A stretch of 32,570 bases of DNA, taken from assembly GCA_049700035.1 (NCBI GenBank), contig JBNAWC010000011.1, positions 1 to 32,570 of the forward strand, written 5' to 3'. The DNA is from JAVZLQ01 sp049700035. GTDB lineage: Archaea; Thermoproteota; Bathyarchaeia; Bathyarchaeales; Bathycorpusculaceae. The notes under the pieces are model-generated. The model was not told the DNA's origin, did not search any database, and saw only the letters and a list, made by a program, of their open reading frames with translations. Below are positions 16,833 to 25,495 of this stretch, piece by piece; the first letter of the stretch is position 1, and each line of letters starts with the position of its first letter. The translations under genes and the position numbers were made by a program.

Positions 16833-19733
16833 CTACCAGAACCTTTTGCTTAGGGCTTTGCGTTCAGCCTCAAGGACAAGCTCATAAAACTTGTCATTCA
16901 ACTTTGACTCTTCTTGTAGGACGTCTCTAACTTCTGAGGGGCTAACCTTTCTGGCGCATAGGGCAACCACAGCAGCCTTTCCATATTTCTCTATTAGCTG
17001 CGCCGTTTGCAACGCTTGTTTCTTAAGCTTTTCTTCGCTTTTCGTTAGTTTTTCGCCCTTTTTCTCAATTATCGGAATAAGCCGCTCCTCTTCAACCTTC
17101 AAAAGCCCTATAGCCCCAGAGCCGCAATGTGGACATTTTGGTTTTTCTGGCAAGTCCTTTGCACGTGCCATTTCCATGTAGCTCCAACAGTTTGTGCATA
17201 TGAAATTGCATGTTTCATTAAGAAGCCTAGCCTTGACAGATTCTATTAGGACTGCGCGCATCCTTTCTGGAGGAATTAAATCGGTTTTCATGCTGACTCT
17301 TTCGATGCCAACACGTGCAACTGGTGTTGCCTTGCCTTCCGTTTCCACTTTCTGTATTTGGATTTCGCCTTCTCGAATTTTTGCAAGTACGTAAACAAGC
17401 TTTTCTAAATCTAAATCCTTAGTGAAAACTTCCTTTAGGCCTTCTTCGTATATTGGCGTGTCTTCAAAGCTTTTTATCAGTCGCTGTAGGCTTACGTTGC
17501 TGAAGTCAGCCCATTTTTGTAGGGCTCCGAAGCGTCTTGCAACATGAATCATCCTACGCTTGAAAAGCCCAGTTTTAACAGTAGCCCTTGTAAGCGTCTC
17601 TCTTATTGTCTGTTCGGGCATTGCATGCATTTCATCAAAAAGCGCAATTATGTTATCGGCGTTAGCCGCGCCCATGGTTTGCACAAAAATGCGGTATGGG
17701 TCATGTTGAACAACAACGCCATAACCGATTTTTTCCGAAAGCAGTTGTCCCAAAAGCTGTGCGAGGGCTCTGTTCGTAAGAGAACCGAAGTTAGCATGGA
17801 TAATCACGAACTCTTCCCAATCTTCGATTATTATTCGATTGTCCGTTGGAACTGGGAGCCCAGACGCCACGTGCTCCACGGTTTCAGCTAAAGCCCGCAA
17901 AATCGTGTCCTTATCAGCTGGGTACTGTTCACTAAGCTTGGCGGCAATCTCTTCTGGAGAAAGCCCCTTACGCATTTGCTCTTCAACAAAGGCTCTTATC
18001 GCGCCTACTTCTTGCGCTATCTCAAATGGGACGGGAATTTCTTCACCTATCCAACTTGGTATTGCCCCTGTTGGGTCGTCAACTGGCTTCACGTAAACCT
18101 TCTCTTCTGAAATATGCAAGATTCGCCACGGGCTTCCCCTAATTATGAACTTTATTCCAGGCTTGCCATACTCAGCCATAAATGCTTCGTCTAAAACGCC
18201 TATTGCCGAGTCGCTTGACTCGTCGACGACGAGAAACTGTTTTTCCTCTGGTATCATGGACAAGTTTTCAAAGTAATACTCGAACAAGGCTTTCGTTCTT
18301 CTAGGCTTCAAGACGACCTTGTCTTCGAATGAAACCCAAGCCAAGCGTGGAAAACGTTGATGCATGTACCTCAAAATCTTTTCAACATCCTCCATTGTCA
18401 AGTCCTTGTATGGATACGCGTTCCTGAAAAGCTCCAGTATCTCGTTGAACTCCAGTCTGCGATTTTTGAGGAGTAAACCAGCAATTTGGTGAGCAAGTGC
18501 GTCATAGGGTTTTGGCGGAATTTCAACGGGTTCTAAATCTTCTTTTAGGGCGCGTCTGGCTATTGCTAAGGCTTCAAGCGTGTCGTCTGAATCCATTGCA
18601 ACTATTATGCCTTCGGCTATGTGTCCAATTCTGTGTCCGCTTCTTCCGACGCGTTGTATAAGCCGCGTGACTTGTCTGGGGCTCATGTATTGTATTACGA
18701 GGTCTATTCTGCCGACGTCTATGCCAAGTTCGAGGCTGCTTGTGCAGACAAGTCCCTTTAGTTCGCCGTTTTTTAGTCCCTTTTCCGCTGCTATACGCGA
18801 TGGCTTTGCAAGTGAGCCGTGGTGAATGGAAACTGGGAAGTCTATATCCCAAACCTTGAATCTGCTTGCCAGAACTTCTGATATAGCCCTAGTGTTAGTG
18901 AACAAGAGCACGGACTTGTGCCTACTTATGTAGTCGCGGATTATACGCAGACGCGCCGCAACTTCTGGATGCGTATAAAGCTTCGAAGAAAGCTTGAAAT
19001 CCTCTGGTTCTGGTCGTGGGAAAAGAATTTTTAGGCGCATAAGCCTTGCAACTGGGACGCGTACAATTTCGACGTTTCTGCCGTTTCCAACTAGAAATTG
19101 TGCGACTTTATCTGGACTGCCAATGGTGGCTGACAAACCTATAACCTGGAAGTCTCTGCCAACCATGCTCCTTAGTCTTTCTAATGCAAGCGCTAATTGG
19201 CTTCCGCGCTTGCTGTCAGCCATCTCGTGAACTTCGTCAATTATAACCCAGCGCACCTGCTGCAAGTGTTGCCTCATAACCCAGCCGGGCAATATGGCTT
19301 GAAGCGTCTCTGGAGTTGTGATTAAGATGTCTGGTGGACTTCTAGCTTGTCTTGTCCGCTCTTTTGTTTCTGTGTCGCCGTGTCTAACTGCGAGTTTGAC
19401 GTCGAGATTGTTGCACCACCACTCAAGCCTTTCAAGCATGTCGCGGTTCAAAGCCCTCAAAGGCGTAATATATAATGCTTTTATTCCAGGGATTTTTCGC
19501 GGTTCTTGCAGCATCATGCTTAGAACTGGTAGGAAAGCGGCTTCTGTTTTTCCAGTTGCTGTCGGCGAAATGAGCAGCACGTTCTTTCCTTCGAGAATTT
19601 TTGGTATAGCCTTTTCTTGCGGTTCTGTTGGTTTCGAGAATCCCCTCTGCTCTATTAGCCTTCGAACAGGCTTGACGAGAAGTTCAAAAGCGTTCTTTGG
19701 GGAATCCTTCAACCAGCCTAGACCTCGACGCAT
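16833..19733 (-). CDS. Lhr-type large helicase
   Basis: A 966-residue superfamily 2 helicase. Walker A SPTATGKTEAA is near residues 56-66, DEVHE (motif II) near 163-167, and LSATIGSPDK (motif III) follows. The second RecA domain contains SLELGIDVGRIDLVIQY and IQRVGRSGHRIG. After the winged-helix and Lhr-specific regions a zinc finger lies near the end (CNFICTNC then CPHCGSG). Archaeal Lhr2-type enzymes unwind DNA or DNA:RNA forks and act in repair. The zinc finger and length fit the aLhr branch. The gene is divergent from the acetyltransferase with about 98 bases between starts. Confidence 0.9.
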   Translation of the reverse strand: MRRGLGWLKDSPKNAFELLVKPVRRLIEQRGFSKPTEPQEKAIPKILEGKNVLLISPTATGKTEAAFLPVLSMMLQEPRKIPGIKALYITPLRALNRDMLERLEWWCNNLDVKLAVRHGDTETKERTRQARSPPDILITTPETLQAILPGWVMRQHLQQVRWVIIDEVHEMADSKRGSQLALALERLRSMVGRDFQVIGLSATIGSPDKVAQFLVGNGRNVEIVRVPVARLMRLKILFPRPEPEDFKLSSKLYTHPEVAARLRIIRDYISRHKSVLLFTNTRAISEVLASRFKVWDIDFPVSIHHGSLAKPSRIAAEKGLKNGELKGLVCTSSLELGIDVGRIDLVIQYMSPRQVTRLIQRVGRSGHRIGHIAEGIIVAMDSDDTLEALAIARRALKEDLEPVEIPPKPYDALAHQIAGLLLKNRRLEFNEILELFRNAYPYKDLTMEDVEKILRYMHQRFPRLAWVSFEDKVVLKPRRTKALFEYYFENLSMIPEEKQFLVVDESSDSAIGVLDEAFMAEYGKPGIKFIIRGSPWRILHISEEKVYVKPVDDPTGAIPSWIGEEIPVPFEIAQEVGAIRAFVEEQMRKGLSPEEIAAKLSEQYPADKDTILRALAETVEHVASGLPVPTDNRIIIEDWEEFVIIHANFGSLTNRALAQLLGQLLSEKIGYGVVVQHDPYRIFVQTMGAANADNIIALFDEMHAMPEQTIRETLTRATVKTGLFKRRMIHVARRFGALQKWADFSNVSLQRLIKSFEDTPIYEEGLKEVFTKDLDLEKLVYVLAKIREGEIQIQKVETEGKATPVARVGIERVSMKTDLIPPERMRAVLIESVKARLLNETCNFICTNCWSYMEMARAKDLPEKPKCPHCGSGAIGLLKVEEERLIPIIEKKGEKLTKSEEKLKKQALQTAQLIEKYGKAAVVALCARKVSPSEVRDVLQEESKLNDKFYELVLEAERKALSKRFW

Positions 19734-19831
19734 AAAAAAGCGGTGAGTCGATGGTAAAAGTGTTTTGGAAACGCCTTGTTCGCAAATAAACTATTTTATA
19801 CTGCCGCCAGCCAATGTAAAAAGCGGTAAAG

Positions 19832-20353
19832 ATGCGTAAAACTAAACAATCAAAGAAGGCTCGTAAACGGGTTAAGAGAAGTAAAAGACGTAAACCGCGA
19901 ATTGAAATCCGCCAAATGGGATTAGAAGACCTTTCAGAAGTTTGGTGTCTCGGCGAAAAAATTTTCACCCCGTCAAAACTGCAGTTCACTTACAGGACGT
20001 GGAACATCGACGAGCTATTATCGCTTTTCTACAGCGACCCGGAACTCTGCTTGGTGGCGCAAGATGTAAATTCAAAGAAGATAGCTGGCTTCGTTATAGG
20101 CACCATTCTTAAACGTCCATACAGCCCGTGGACTTATGGCTATTTCATTTGGGCTGGTGTGCACAAGATGAAGCAGAAAAGCGGAGTTGGACGAAGATTG
20201 TATAGGGAGCTGGAAAAGCGCTTTAAGGATAAAGGTGCCCGCATAGTAATAGCGGACGTGGAAAGCAACAATGTTGCGGGTATACGATTCATAAAGAAAC
20301 TCGGGTTTAAAGAAGCCCAAACATACGTTTGGTATTCAAAAAGCCTAGAATAA
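19832..20353 (+). CDS. GNAT N-acetyltransferase (RimI-like)
   Basis: A 173-residue protein. The first 22 residues are almost all Lys/Arg, followed by a GNAT domain starting IEIRQMGLEDLSEVW. The acetyl-CoA loop is KSGVGRRLYRELEKR (Q/RxxGxG/A-like) with VESNNVAGIRFIKKLGFKE at the end, as in RimI/NAT enzymes. It acetylates a protein or peptide N-terminus or a lysine. The poly-basic N-terminus is unusual for the family and would favour binding to nucleic acid or ribosomes (inference). The gene is divergent from the Lhr helicase. Confidence 0.82.
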   Translation: MRKTKQSKKARKRVKRSKRRKPRIEIRQMGLEDLSEVWCLGEKIFTPSKLQFTYRTWNIDELLSLFYSDPELCLVAQDVNSKKIAGFVIGTILKRPYSPWTYGYFIWAGVHKMKQKSGVGRRLYRELEKRFKDKGARIVIADVESNNVAGIRFIKKLGFKEAQTYVWYSKSLE

Positions 20354-20772
20354 ACTGTTAGGTGTTGGACAATTTTGATATGTTGCCTTCAATTCCATGA
20401 CTTTTTACGTTGTGAATTTTAGCGTTTCATGCAACACCAATGGAACATGAAACGGGCAAACATCAAGTTTGACAATTATTTTTGGAAATTTTAGCCCACA
20501 ATTTCCGAGCATAAGTCATTCGTAAGCTCTCATGAAAGCAAATTCATGATGTTTTAATGGTTTTTCTTGAAATGCGTCATGGCGAAAATGGCTTTTCTTC
20601 GTGCTTTTTGAATGGTTTAACATGCATTTTCCGAATTTTCACTTTGTTTTTTTGCAAAGAAAATGTTTATGCTTAGCGTCCAGTTCTGCCTTATCTATCC
20701 GAAAATAATGGAAAGTTTTTTATCTATCATCATGTGAAACCATGGATATTGGAGAACATTGGAGGAAATTAA
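20354..20772. other. Long AT-rich intergenic stretch, no gene seen
   Basis: No credible reading frame lies in these 419 bases. A 9-bp inverted repeat, CGTTTCATG at 20423-20431 with CATGAAACG at 20446-20454, brackets a 14-base loop and could be a small stem or an operator. Near the right end GTTTTTTATC (about 20715) is TATA-like, and GGAGG at 20761-20765 is the ribosome binding site for the Cren7-like gene. The stretch could hold a non-coding RNA but nothing in it identifies one. Confidence 0.4.
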
Positions 20773-20943
20773 ATGGCTAAATGTCCAAAATGTGGAACAG
20801 TTGTAAACACTCCAAAGAAGAAGTGGACGATGGCTGGGCGACCAGACAAGTCTGGTAAACGAATGCAACTGGAAATAGGGCTTTTTGACTGTCCAAAGTG
20901 CAAGAAGCCATTCAGAGAAGTGCTAAGCAAAAAGAAGGTTTAA
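20773..20943 (+). CDS. Cren7-like zinc-ribbon chromatin protein
   Basis: A 56-residue basic protein with a strong GGAGG ribosome binding site eight bases upstream. It reads MAKCPKCG, then TPKKKWTMAGRPDKSGKR, then the segment IGLFDCPKCKKPFREVLSKKK. Two CxxC knuckles (C4/C7, C40/C43) form a zinc ribbon. The core WTMAGR, IGLF and PFR matches the layout of Sulfolobus Cren7 (WQLAPKG, IGLF, YFR), the DNA-bending chromatin protein, which carries no zinc site. The similarity is by eye, so a Cren7-related role is probable, not shown. It is high in Lys and small enough to be an abundant DNA binder. Confidence 0.72.
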   Translation: MAKCPKCGTVVNTPKKKWTMAGRPDKSGKRMQLEIGLFDCPKCKKPFREVLSKKKV

Positions 20944-21078
20944 AGAGCCAACTCAACGCGTCGAAGCCTAACGCTAACACGCCTTCCCCCTATTTTTCCA
21001 TGCCCAAAAACGTTAAGTTTTTAATCCACGGAAACCCTAACAAAGAATCCACAAACAGCAGAAGGCATATAATTGGCT

Positions 21079-21699
21079 ATGGAAAAACTCAGAAAATTGT
21101 GGAAAAACGAGTATTTTCAAACCGTTCTAATGGTCGCACTTGTCATAATCATAGTTTTCGGATTCTGGAATGGCTTGGCATACGCGCTTGGCACACCATA
21201 CCCGATGGTGGCAGTAGAAGGAGCAAGTATGTGCACGTTGCCAGGCTCATACTGTGACGGCTGGACGCATCCTTTCGAACGCACTTTACATAATGGAGAC
21301 TTGGTTATCCTTCAAGGAGTAGACCCAAAAAACATCAGCATAGGCGATATAATCGTGTACCGCGATAGTTTAGGCAGATTTATAATCCATAGAGTAATAA
21401 ACATTAAAACTAGTGTGAATGGCAAACTTTTTACCACGCAAGGCGACGGCAACCTTGACCCCGATTATCCTGATGTATCTCAAGATAACGTCGTCGGTCG
21501 TGTTGTCTGTCGCATCCCATGGCTTGGTCACATCGCACTTTTTATGCGTAGCTCCTTTTTCGCCTTCGCAATAGTCGCCATAATCATCCTTTTAATCTTT
21601 GAACTTGTCCTTCCAGTCTTGGTAGGTGAGGGAGAGGAAGAAGAGAGGGAAGCTGAAAAACCGCAAGAGGAAAGCTCGGAACACGCTTCGGAAACCTAA
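21079..21699 (+). CDS. Archaeal signal peptidase I
   Basis: A 206-residue protein from the ATG at 21079 (a TTG at 21073 is two codons upstream). It has an N-terminal transmembrane helix (about 15-38), then the catalytic region VEGASMCTLPG with the nucleophile Ser, GDLVIL, GDIIVYRDS and the catalytic His in RFIIHRVI. A C-terminal helix (about 155-180) is followed by an acidic Glu-rich tail. Archaeal and eukaryotic enzymes use Ser/His instead of bacterial Ser/Lys, and this one fits. It removes signal peptides at the outer face of the membrane. An AAGTTTTTAA box near 21015 may be the promoter. Confidence 0.9.
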   Translation: MEKLRKLWKNEYFQTVLMVALVIIIVFGFWNGLAYALGTPYPMVAVEGASMCTLPGSYCDGWTHPFERTLHNGDLVILQGVDPKNISIGDIIVYRDSLGRFIIHRVINIKTSVNGKLFTTQGDGNLDPDYPDVSQDNVVGRVVCRIPWLGHIALFMRSSFFAFAIVAIIILLIFELVLPVLVGEGEEEEREAEKPQEESSEHASET

Positions 21700-21702
21700 T
21701 GC

Positions 21703-21710
21703 TTTATAAA
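21703..21710 (+). promoter_or_regulatory. TATA box of the TBP gene
   Basis: TTTATAAA lies four bases after the signal peptidase stop and about 34-43 bases before the TBP start codons, implying a leaderless or nearly leaderless mRNA. Confidence 0.6.
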
Positions 21711-21745
21711 GGGTATTTAAGCATTCACTGTAAGAAGTGGTGCCG

Positions 21746-22306
21746 ATGCCGAAAGTTAAGGCTATCATAAACATCGAGAATGTTGTTGCTTCAGCCACCC
21801 TAAACCAAAAGGTTGATTTGAACGCTGTGGTTAAGGGTTATCCAGGCGTGGAGTACCGTCCAGAACAGTTTCCAGGCTTGGTTTTTAGGCTTAAACGCCC
21901 AAAGACCGCAACCTTGATTTTTAATTCTGGGAAGATGGTTTGCACTGGAGCAAAATCGGAAAAAGAAGCCAAAAGCGCGGTTATGAAGGTTATCAAGGAG
22001 TTGAAGAAGGGCGGGATAATCATAATCAGCAAGCCAGAGCTTCGCATACAAAACATCGTGGCGTCAGCAAGCCTCGGCGGAATGATAGATTTGGAAAAGG
22101 CGGCGTACACGCTTGGAAAGACAATGTATGAACCAGAGCAGTTTCCAGGCTTAATCTACAGGATGGACGAGCCTAAAGTTGTAATTCTGCTGTTTGCGAG
22201 TGGCAAGCTTGTCTGCACTGGGGCGAAAAGGGAACAAGACGTTTACGATGCTGTGCATAAGCTTCATGAGATACTTGAGCAGCGGGAACTAATATTTTAC
22301 GAGTAA
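21746..22306 (+). CDS. tbp: TATA-binding protein
   Basis: A 186-residue saddle protein made of two similar repeats. The first covers about 4-93 (NIVENVVASATL-like NIENVVASATL, EYRPEQFPGLVFRL, GKMVCTGAKSE). The second covers about 94-186 (RIQNIVASASL, YEPEQFPGLIYRM, GKLVCTGAK). It binds the TATA box and recruits TFB and RNA polymerase. A GTG at 21737 and another at 21740 lie in frame upstream; ATG 21746 matches the family start. The C-terminus is short, with no long acidic tail. The gene is preceded by a good TATA box and convergent with pyrE. Confidence 0.97.
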   Translation: MPKVKAIINIENVVASATLNQKVDLNAVVKGYPGVEYRPEQFPGLVFRLKRPKTATLIFNSGKMVCTGAKSEKEAKSAVMKVIKELKKGGIIIISKPELRIQNIVASASLGGMIDLEKAAYTLGKTMYEPEQFPGLIYRMDEPKVVILLFASGKLVCTGAKREQDVYDAVHKLHEILEQRELIFYE

Positions 22307-22314
22307 TTTCCCAC

Positions 22315-22938
22315 TTATCCTTTTTTAATTTGCCTCAGAATGGTTTTTAACTGCACTTCGTCGATGGCGCCAATCTCATGCAGCTTTTCAGCTATCTCAC
22401 TAATCCTAATCAGCGAATGAAGCCTTATCCCAGCCTTTTCAAGTCTCTCTTTTCCGCCTTCTTCTCTATCGAGGAGAACAACAGCATCTTCCGCAACGCC
22501 GCCTTCAGCCATAACAGCCTTAGCCGCCTTTTTTAAGGATAATCCAGTTGTAACTAAATCGTCAACAAGTAAGACGCGGTCTCCAGGCTTTAAGACGCCT
22601 TCTATTCTCCTCTGTCTTCCGTGTAGGCGAGCGCCCTTTCTTACGTAAATGAATGGTTTTTTGAGGTTGTAGGCGACTACGGAAGCGAATGGTATTCCGG
22701 CAACTGGTATTCCAGCGATTCTCTCAAAATTTTTGGCGTCTATTTTGTCTTTTATGAATTCCACGTAGAAGCTGCAGATTTTTTGGAAAGCGTCTGGAAA
22801 GCTTGGGACAACCCTCAAATCTATGTAGTAGGGGCTTATTTTCCCGCTTGTAAGTTTGAACGCGCCGAACTCGAAAGCGCCTATTTTGTTTAGGATTCTG
22901 CAAATTTCATTTTTTACTTGTTCTGCGCTTTTTTCCAT
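22315..22938 (-). CDS. pyrE: Orotate phosphoribosyltransferase
   Basis: A 207-residue enzyme that joins orotate to PRPP to make OMP in pyrimidine synthesis. The PRPP-binding motif VLLVDDLVTTGLSL lies near residues 121-134, and the flexible catalytic loop KGARLHGRQRRIEG near 96-109. N-terminal FGAFKLTSGKISPYYIDLR is the substrate-binding turn. The length is typical. It starts nine bases after the UPF0173 hydrolase stop, so the two are probably co-transcribed. The C-terminal Lys-rich end overlaps a T6 run at 22321-22326 that might serve as terminator for TBP on the other strand. Confidence 0.93.
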   Translation of the reverse strand: MEKSAEQVKNEICRILNKIGAFEFGAFKLTSGKISPYYIDLRVVPSFPDAFQKICSFYVEFIKDKIDAKNFERIAGIPVAGIPFASVVAYNLKKPFIYVRKGARLHGRQRRIEGVLKPGDRVLLVDDLVTTGLSLKKAAKAVMAEGGVAEDAVVLLDREEGGKERLEKAGIRLHSLIRISEIAEKLHEIGAIDEVQLKTILRQIKKG

Positions 22939-22947
22939 AGCTGTTTT

Positions 22948-23640
22948 TCACGTCCTCTTCGAAACTTGGTAAATTTTGCCTACTTCTGGAATTAAGCAGT
23001 TAGTTTTTGGAAGTTCACGCTTCAAAATTTCCGCAAACCTTTTCTGGTCTGCAGCCGAACCCGTGTGGTATGGAACAGCAATTTTAGGTTTGGTTAGTTT
23101 TGCGATGTCGGCGCCTGTTTGGGGTGATGTTCCAGGCGCGATGCCAACTGTGCAGAAGACAAGATCGAACTTTTCCTTTTCGCCTAATGAAGCCATATCT
23201 GGGAATGGTAGGCTATCTGCTGTGTGAAATATTTTCACGTTGTCTTCGCTTGTTATTATGAAGGATATTGGTGTGGCTGCTGGCGGATGATTACACTTTT
23301 CAACTTTTACGGAAACGTTGCCTATCTTGACTTCGTCTCCAGCCTTAACCTCGCTTAGCTTTTCAGCTGGAATAATGTTGCGCAGTCTTTTCGCCGACGT
23401 TTGATCAGCCACAACCAAGCATTTCGTTTGTTTATGAATTTCTGAAACTAGCGAGGGGTCAAAGTGGTCGTAATGCTCGTGGCTTATCAAAACTGCATCA
23501 ACGCTTGTGAAGTTCTTTGGTTTGACGTCCACTGGGTCGATCACGATGGTTTTGGATGGTGTCTTAACTGTTACTCCAGCGTAATGGTTGAACCAAACGA
23601 ATAGAACTTCGTTTTTTGTGGGGTTTTGTTCTATTGACAT
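22948..23640 (-). CDS. UPF0173-type metallo-beta-lactamase hydrolase
   Basis: A 230-residue protein from the ATG at 23640 (TTG at 23649 would add three residues). The metal motif HEHYDHFD near residues 54-61 and later ligands in KCNHPPAA, FHTADS and PYHTG fit the UPF0173/UlaG-like metallo-beta-lactamase fold. The substrate is unknown; the family is metal-dependent. It stands directly ahead of pyrE, with an intervening gap of nine bases. The leading strand WFNHYAGVTVKTPSKTIVIDPV is typical. Confidence 0.87.
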   Translation of the reverse strand: MSIEQNPTKNEVLFVWFNHYAGVTVKTPSKTIVIDPVDVKPKNFTSVDAVLISHEHYDHFDPSLVSEIHKQTKCLVVADQTSAKRLRNIIPAEKLSEVKAGDEVKIGNVSVKVEKCNHPPAATPISFIITSEDNVKIFHTADSLPFPDMASLGEKEKFDLVFCTVGIAPGTSPQTGADIAKLTKPKIAVPYHTGSAADQKRFAEILKRELPKTNCLIPEVGKIYQVSKRT

Positions 23641-23710
23641 GGTAATCAACTCAAATGGATATTATTTTGTTTTGGCTTTAAAAGAGCTTGTGGTTGCTTT
23701 GGAACATTTT

Positions 23711-24945
23711 CTAATCTTTTGAATCTTGAATTAGGAGTAGGGCTATCAAGATTCCAGGAGCCATTAATCCTAGGGCTACGTAGAATGGCAGTTGTGGGAA
23801 GAAGGCTACGTAAAGGTAATTGCCCAGCAGCATGCCGACGCCGTTAAAGATGTAGCCGACGAAATTTCTGAACGCGACAACTTTGCCTCTATTTTCGGGG
23901 TTCACGAGGTCTGTTGAAAGTGCCATTGCGGAGGACATGACTAAAAGTTGACCGATGGCGAATAGGGACATTGAAAGCATAAGCGTCAGAAACGTGCCGT
24001 GAACGAAGATTAGTGTGGCTGTGCCGAAAATGGATAGTCCGAGGATTAGGGGAACTTTTCTTCCAACAGTGTCAATCATCTTGCCGATTGGAATGGAGGC
24101 CGCAACCATCGTTAGCAATAGTGGAATGAAGGTTAGCCACCATTGTTCTTTGGGTATTCCCAGCGTTTTTGTTGCGTATATCGCGTTCATCACGTTTGTA
24201 AGCGAGGAACCAAACATCACAAGGGTTTGGACAACAAAAAGCCACAATGCAGAGCGTGGCACATGTCTCCACACATTAACGCATTCCTTTACGGCTGTTG
24301 AATATGAAGAGAAAACGTATCTAAACCGCATTGGCTCTCCACTCTTTAATGTTTCCTTCAACTTAAGCCGCCAACCCGCTGCAATGGCATATAGTATTGT
24401 GACAATCACGTAGATTATTCTCATGCTCATTTTCAATCCAAACGCTAGCATAAGCGCTCCCGCAATTATTGGACCGGAGTGTTGAATGTTCCGTGGATAA
24501 GCTGTATTATGGAGGAGCCCATTCCCCTGCGTTCTGGAGGAAGCGAGTCTTGAACCATTGCGAAAAGTGCTGGTTGATAGACGAGGCAGAGGCTGTGAAT
24601 TATTGTTCCTATCAATATGAAGTGCCATGAAGGTGCAAACGCGAATATTAGGTTTGAAAGAGCCATCACCATGGTCATTACGGTGATAAGTTTTCTTCTT
24701 CCATACTTGTCCGCGAGATAGCCTCCTGGAAACGCCACAACCGCCATAGCAACCCAGTTTGCAAGTCCTATTATTCCCAAAGCCATTGGGAAGTCCTTTC
24801 CGCTTAGAACGTCTTGAACGTAAAGCTGAAAGTTTGGCACGGGCATTTCCATCGCAATGTCCATTATTATCCAGCTAACCACTAGAATCTGATAGTTGCC
24901 CGTTATGAAGTAAAACTCCCGCTTGAGTATGTCCCGCAAACCCAT
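23711..24945 (-). CDS. MFS transporter, one-base frameshift
   Basis: A 12-segment major facilitator of about 411 residues when corrected. The N-terminal half (24945 to about 24475) contains FPGGYLADKYGRRKL, the loop 2-3 signature; it stops in the written frame after HGTFNTPVQ. Adding one G to the CCGGTCC run at 24474-24477 gives TPGPIIAGALML, which continues into the C-terminal half to 23711 with MIDTVGRKVPLIL, the second-half equivalent of that loop. The substrate is unknown; the architecture is of sugar or drug transporters. The TATA-like box near 24990 suits this strand. Either an intact gene with a read error or a recent pseudogene. Confidence 0.85.
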
Positions 24946-25312
24946 CAGTTTTCACTTTGCGCTTTTCATGAGGCATAGCACTTGTAAATAATAAGGGTTT
25001 AGCCAGTGTACTGCCAATTTTTATTTATTCACCTTTTGGCAAATGCTTAATAACTCTGCTCTCAAGTGTTTCCATACCAAAAAGGGATACGGAAATGGTT
25101 GACGTTTGTTACTCAACGAGGGCGGCGAAATCTCCCGCAAAACCCCATTTTTTCTGTTTTCCGTGCACTCACCCGCTTTAAAATTTTTAGGAACCCTTTA
25201 AAACCGTTGTGAAGCTTTAAATTATGTGGAAATACGTGGTTCTGTAATTTCCGCCTTTATTTTTGCCTTTTTTGTTGTTTACGTTTTAAATTTGCCGAGA
25301 AACTGTTAGTCT
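24946..25312. other. Gene-poor stretch at the edge of the accessory region
   Basis: These 367 bases lie between the MFS start and the first gene of the likely element. They hold AT-rich TATA-like stretches and no credible conserved gene. A 28-codon open frame starting with ATG at 25095 (Cys-containing, MVDVCYST) is too short and unsupported to call. I saw no tRNA to serve as an attachment site. The left end of the element may lie here. Confidence 0.4.
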
Positions 25313-25492
25313 CTACGCGACGTTTAAGACAAGTCCACATTTTGCACAGCAAATTTCGCCAGTTTCGGCTACCTTAACCGCTTTGTTACTTCCGCAGTTC
25401 GGGCATGATTTCTTTAGCCAAACTTCCACCCGAACGTAGTGGCTGATGTCTTTATGTGGTGATTCAGTCGCGCGCGCTTTTCCCATTTCCAT
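25313..25492 (-). CDS. Miniature TFIIB-type zinc-ribbon protein
   Basis: A 59-residue protein (57 from the second ATG at 25486, which has GAGGG at a better distance). The C-terminal half is a zinc ribbon, C30-x2-C33-x15-C49-x2-C52, ending CGLVLNVA, which matches the start of archaeal TFB (CGLVL followed by residues of the B-finger). The N-terminal half is basic and polar. No cyclin repeats follow, so it is only the ribbon. It lies directly after the AbrB-like gene and shares its direction. It may bind RNA polymerase as a competitor or modulator of TFB (inference) or be a generic ribbon. Confidence 0.65.
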   Translation of the reverse strand: MEMGKARATESPHKDISHYVRVEVWLKKSCPNCGSNKAVKVAETGEICCAKCGLVLNVA

Positions 25493-25495
25493 CCC

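Noticed and set aside
20423..20454. Inverted repeat as terminator or riboswitch
   Set aside because: Only a 9-bp stem with a 14-base loop and no T run; noted in the region entry but not enough to name.
22321..22326. T6 run as TBP terminator
   Set aside because: It lies within the coding end of pyrE; too short to claim on its own.
25095..25181. 28-codon open frame (MVDVCYST...) in the gap before the element
   Set aside because: Short, no conserved features, weak ribosome binding site; kept as non-coding.
24946..25312. Possible tRNA as attachment site
   Set aside because: No T-loop or acceptor-stem signature could be found on either strand.
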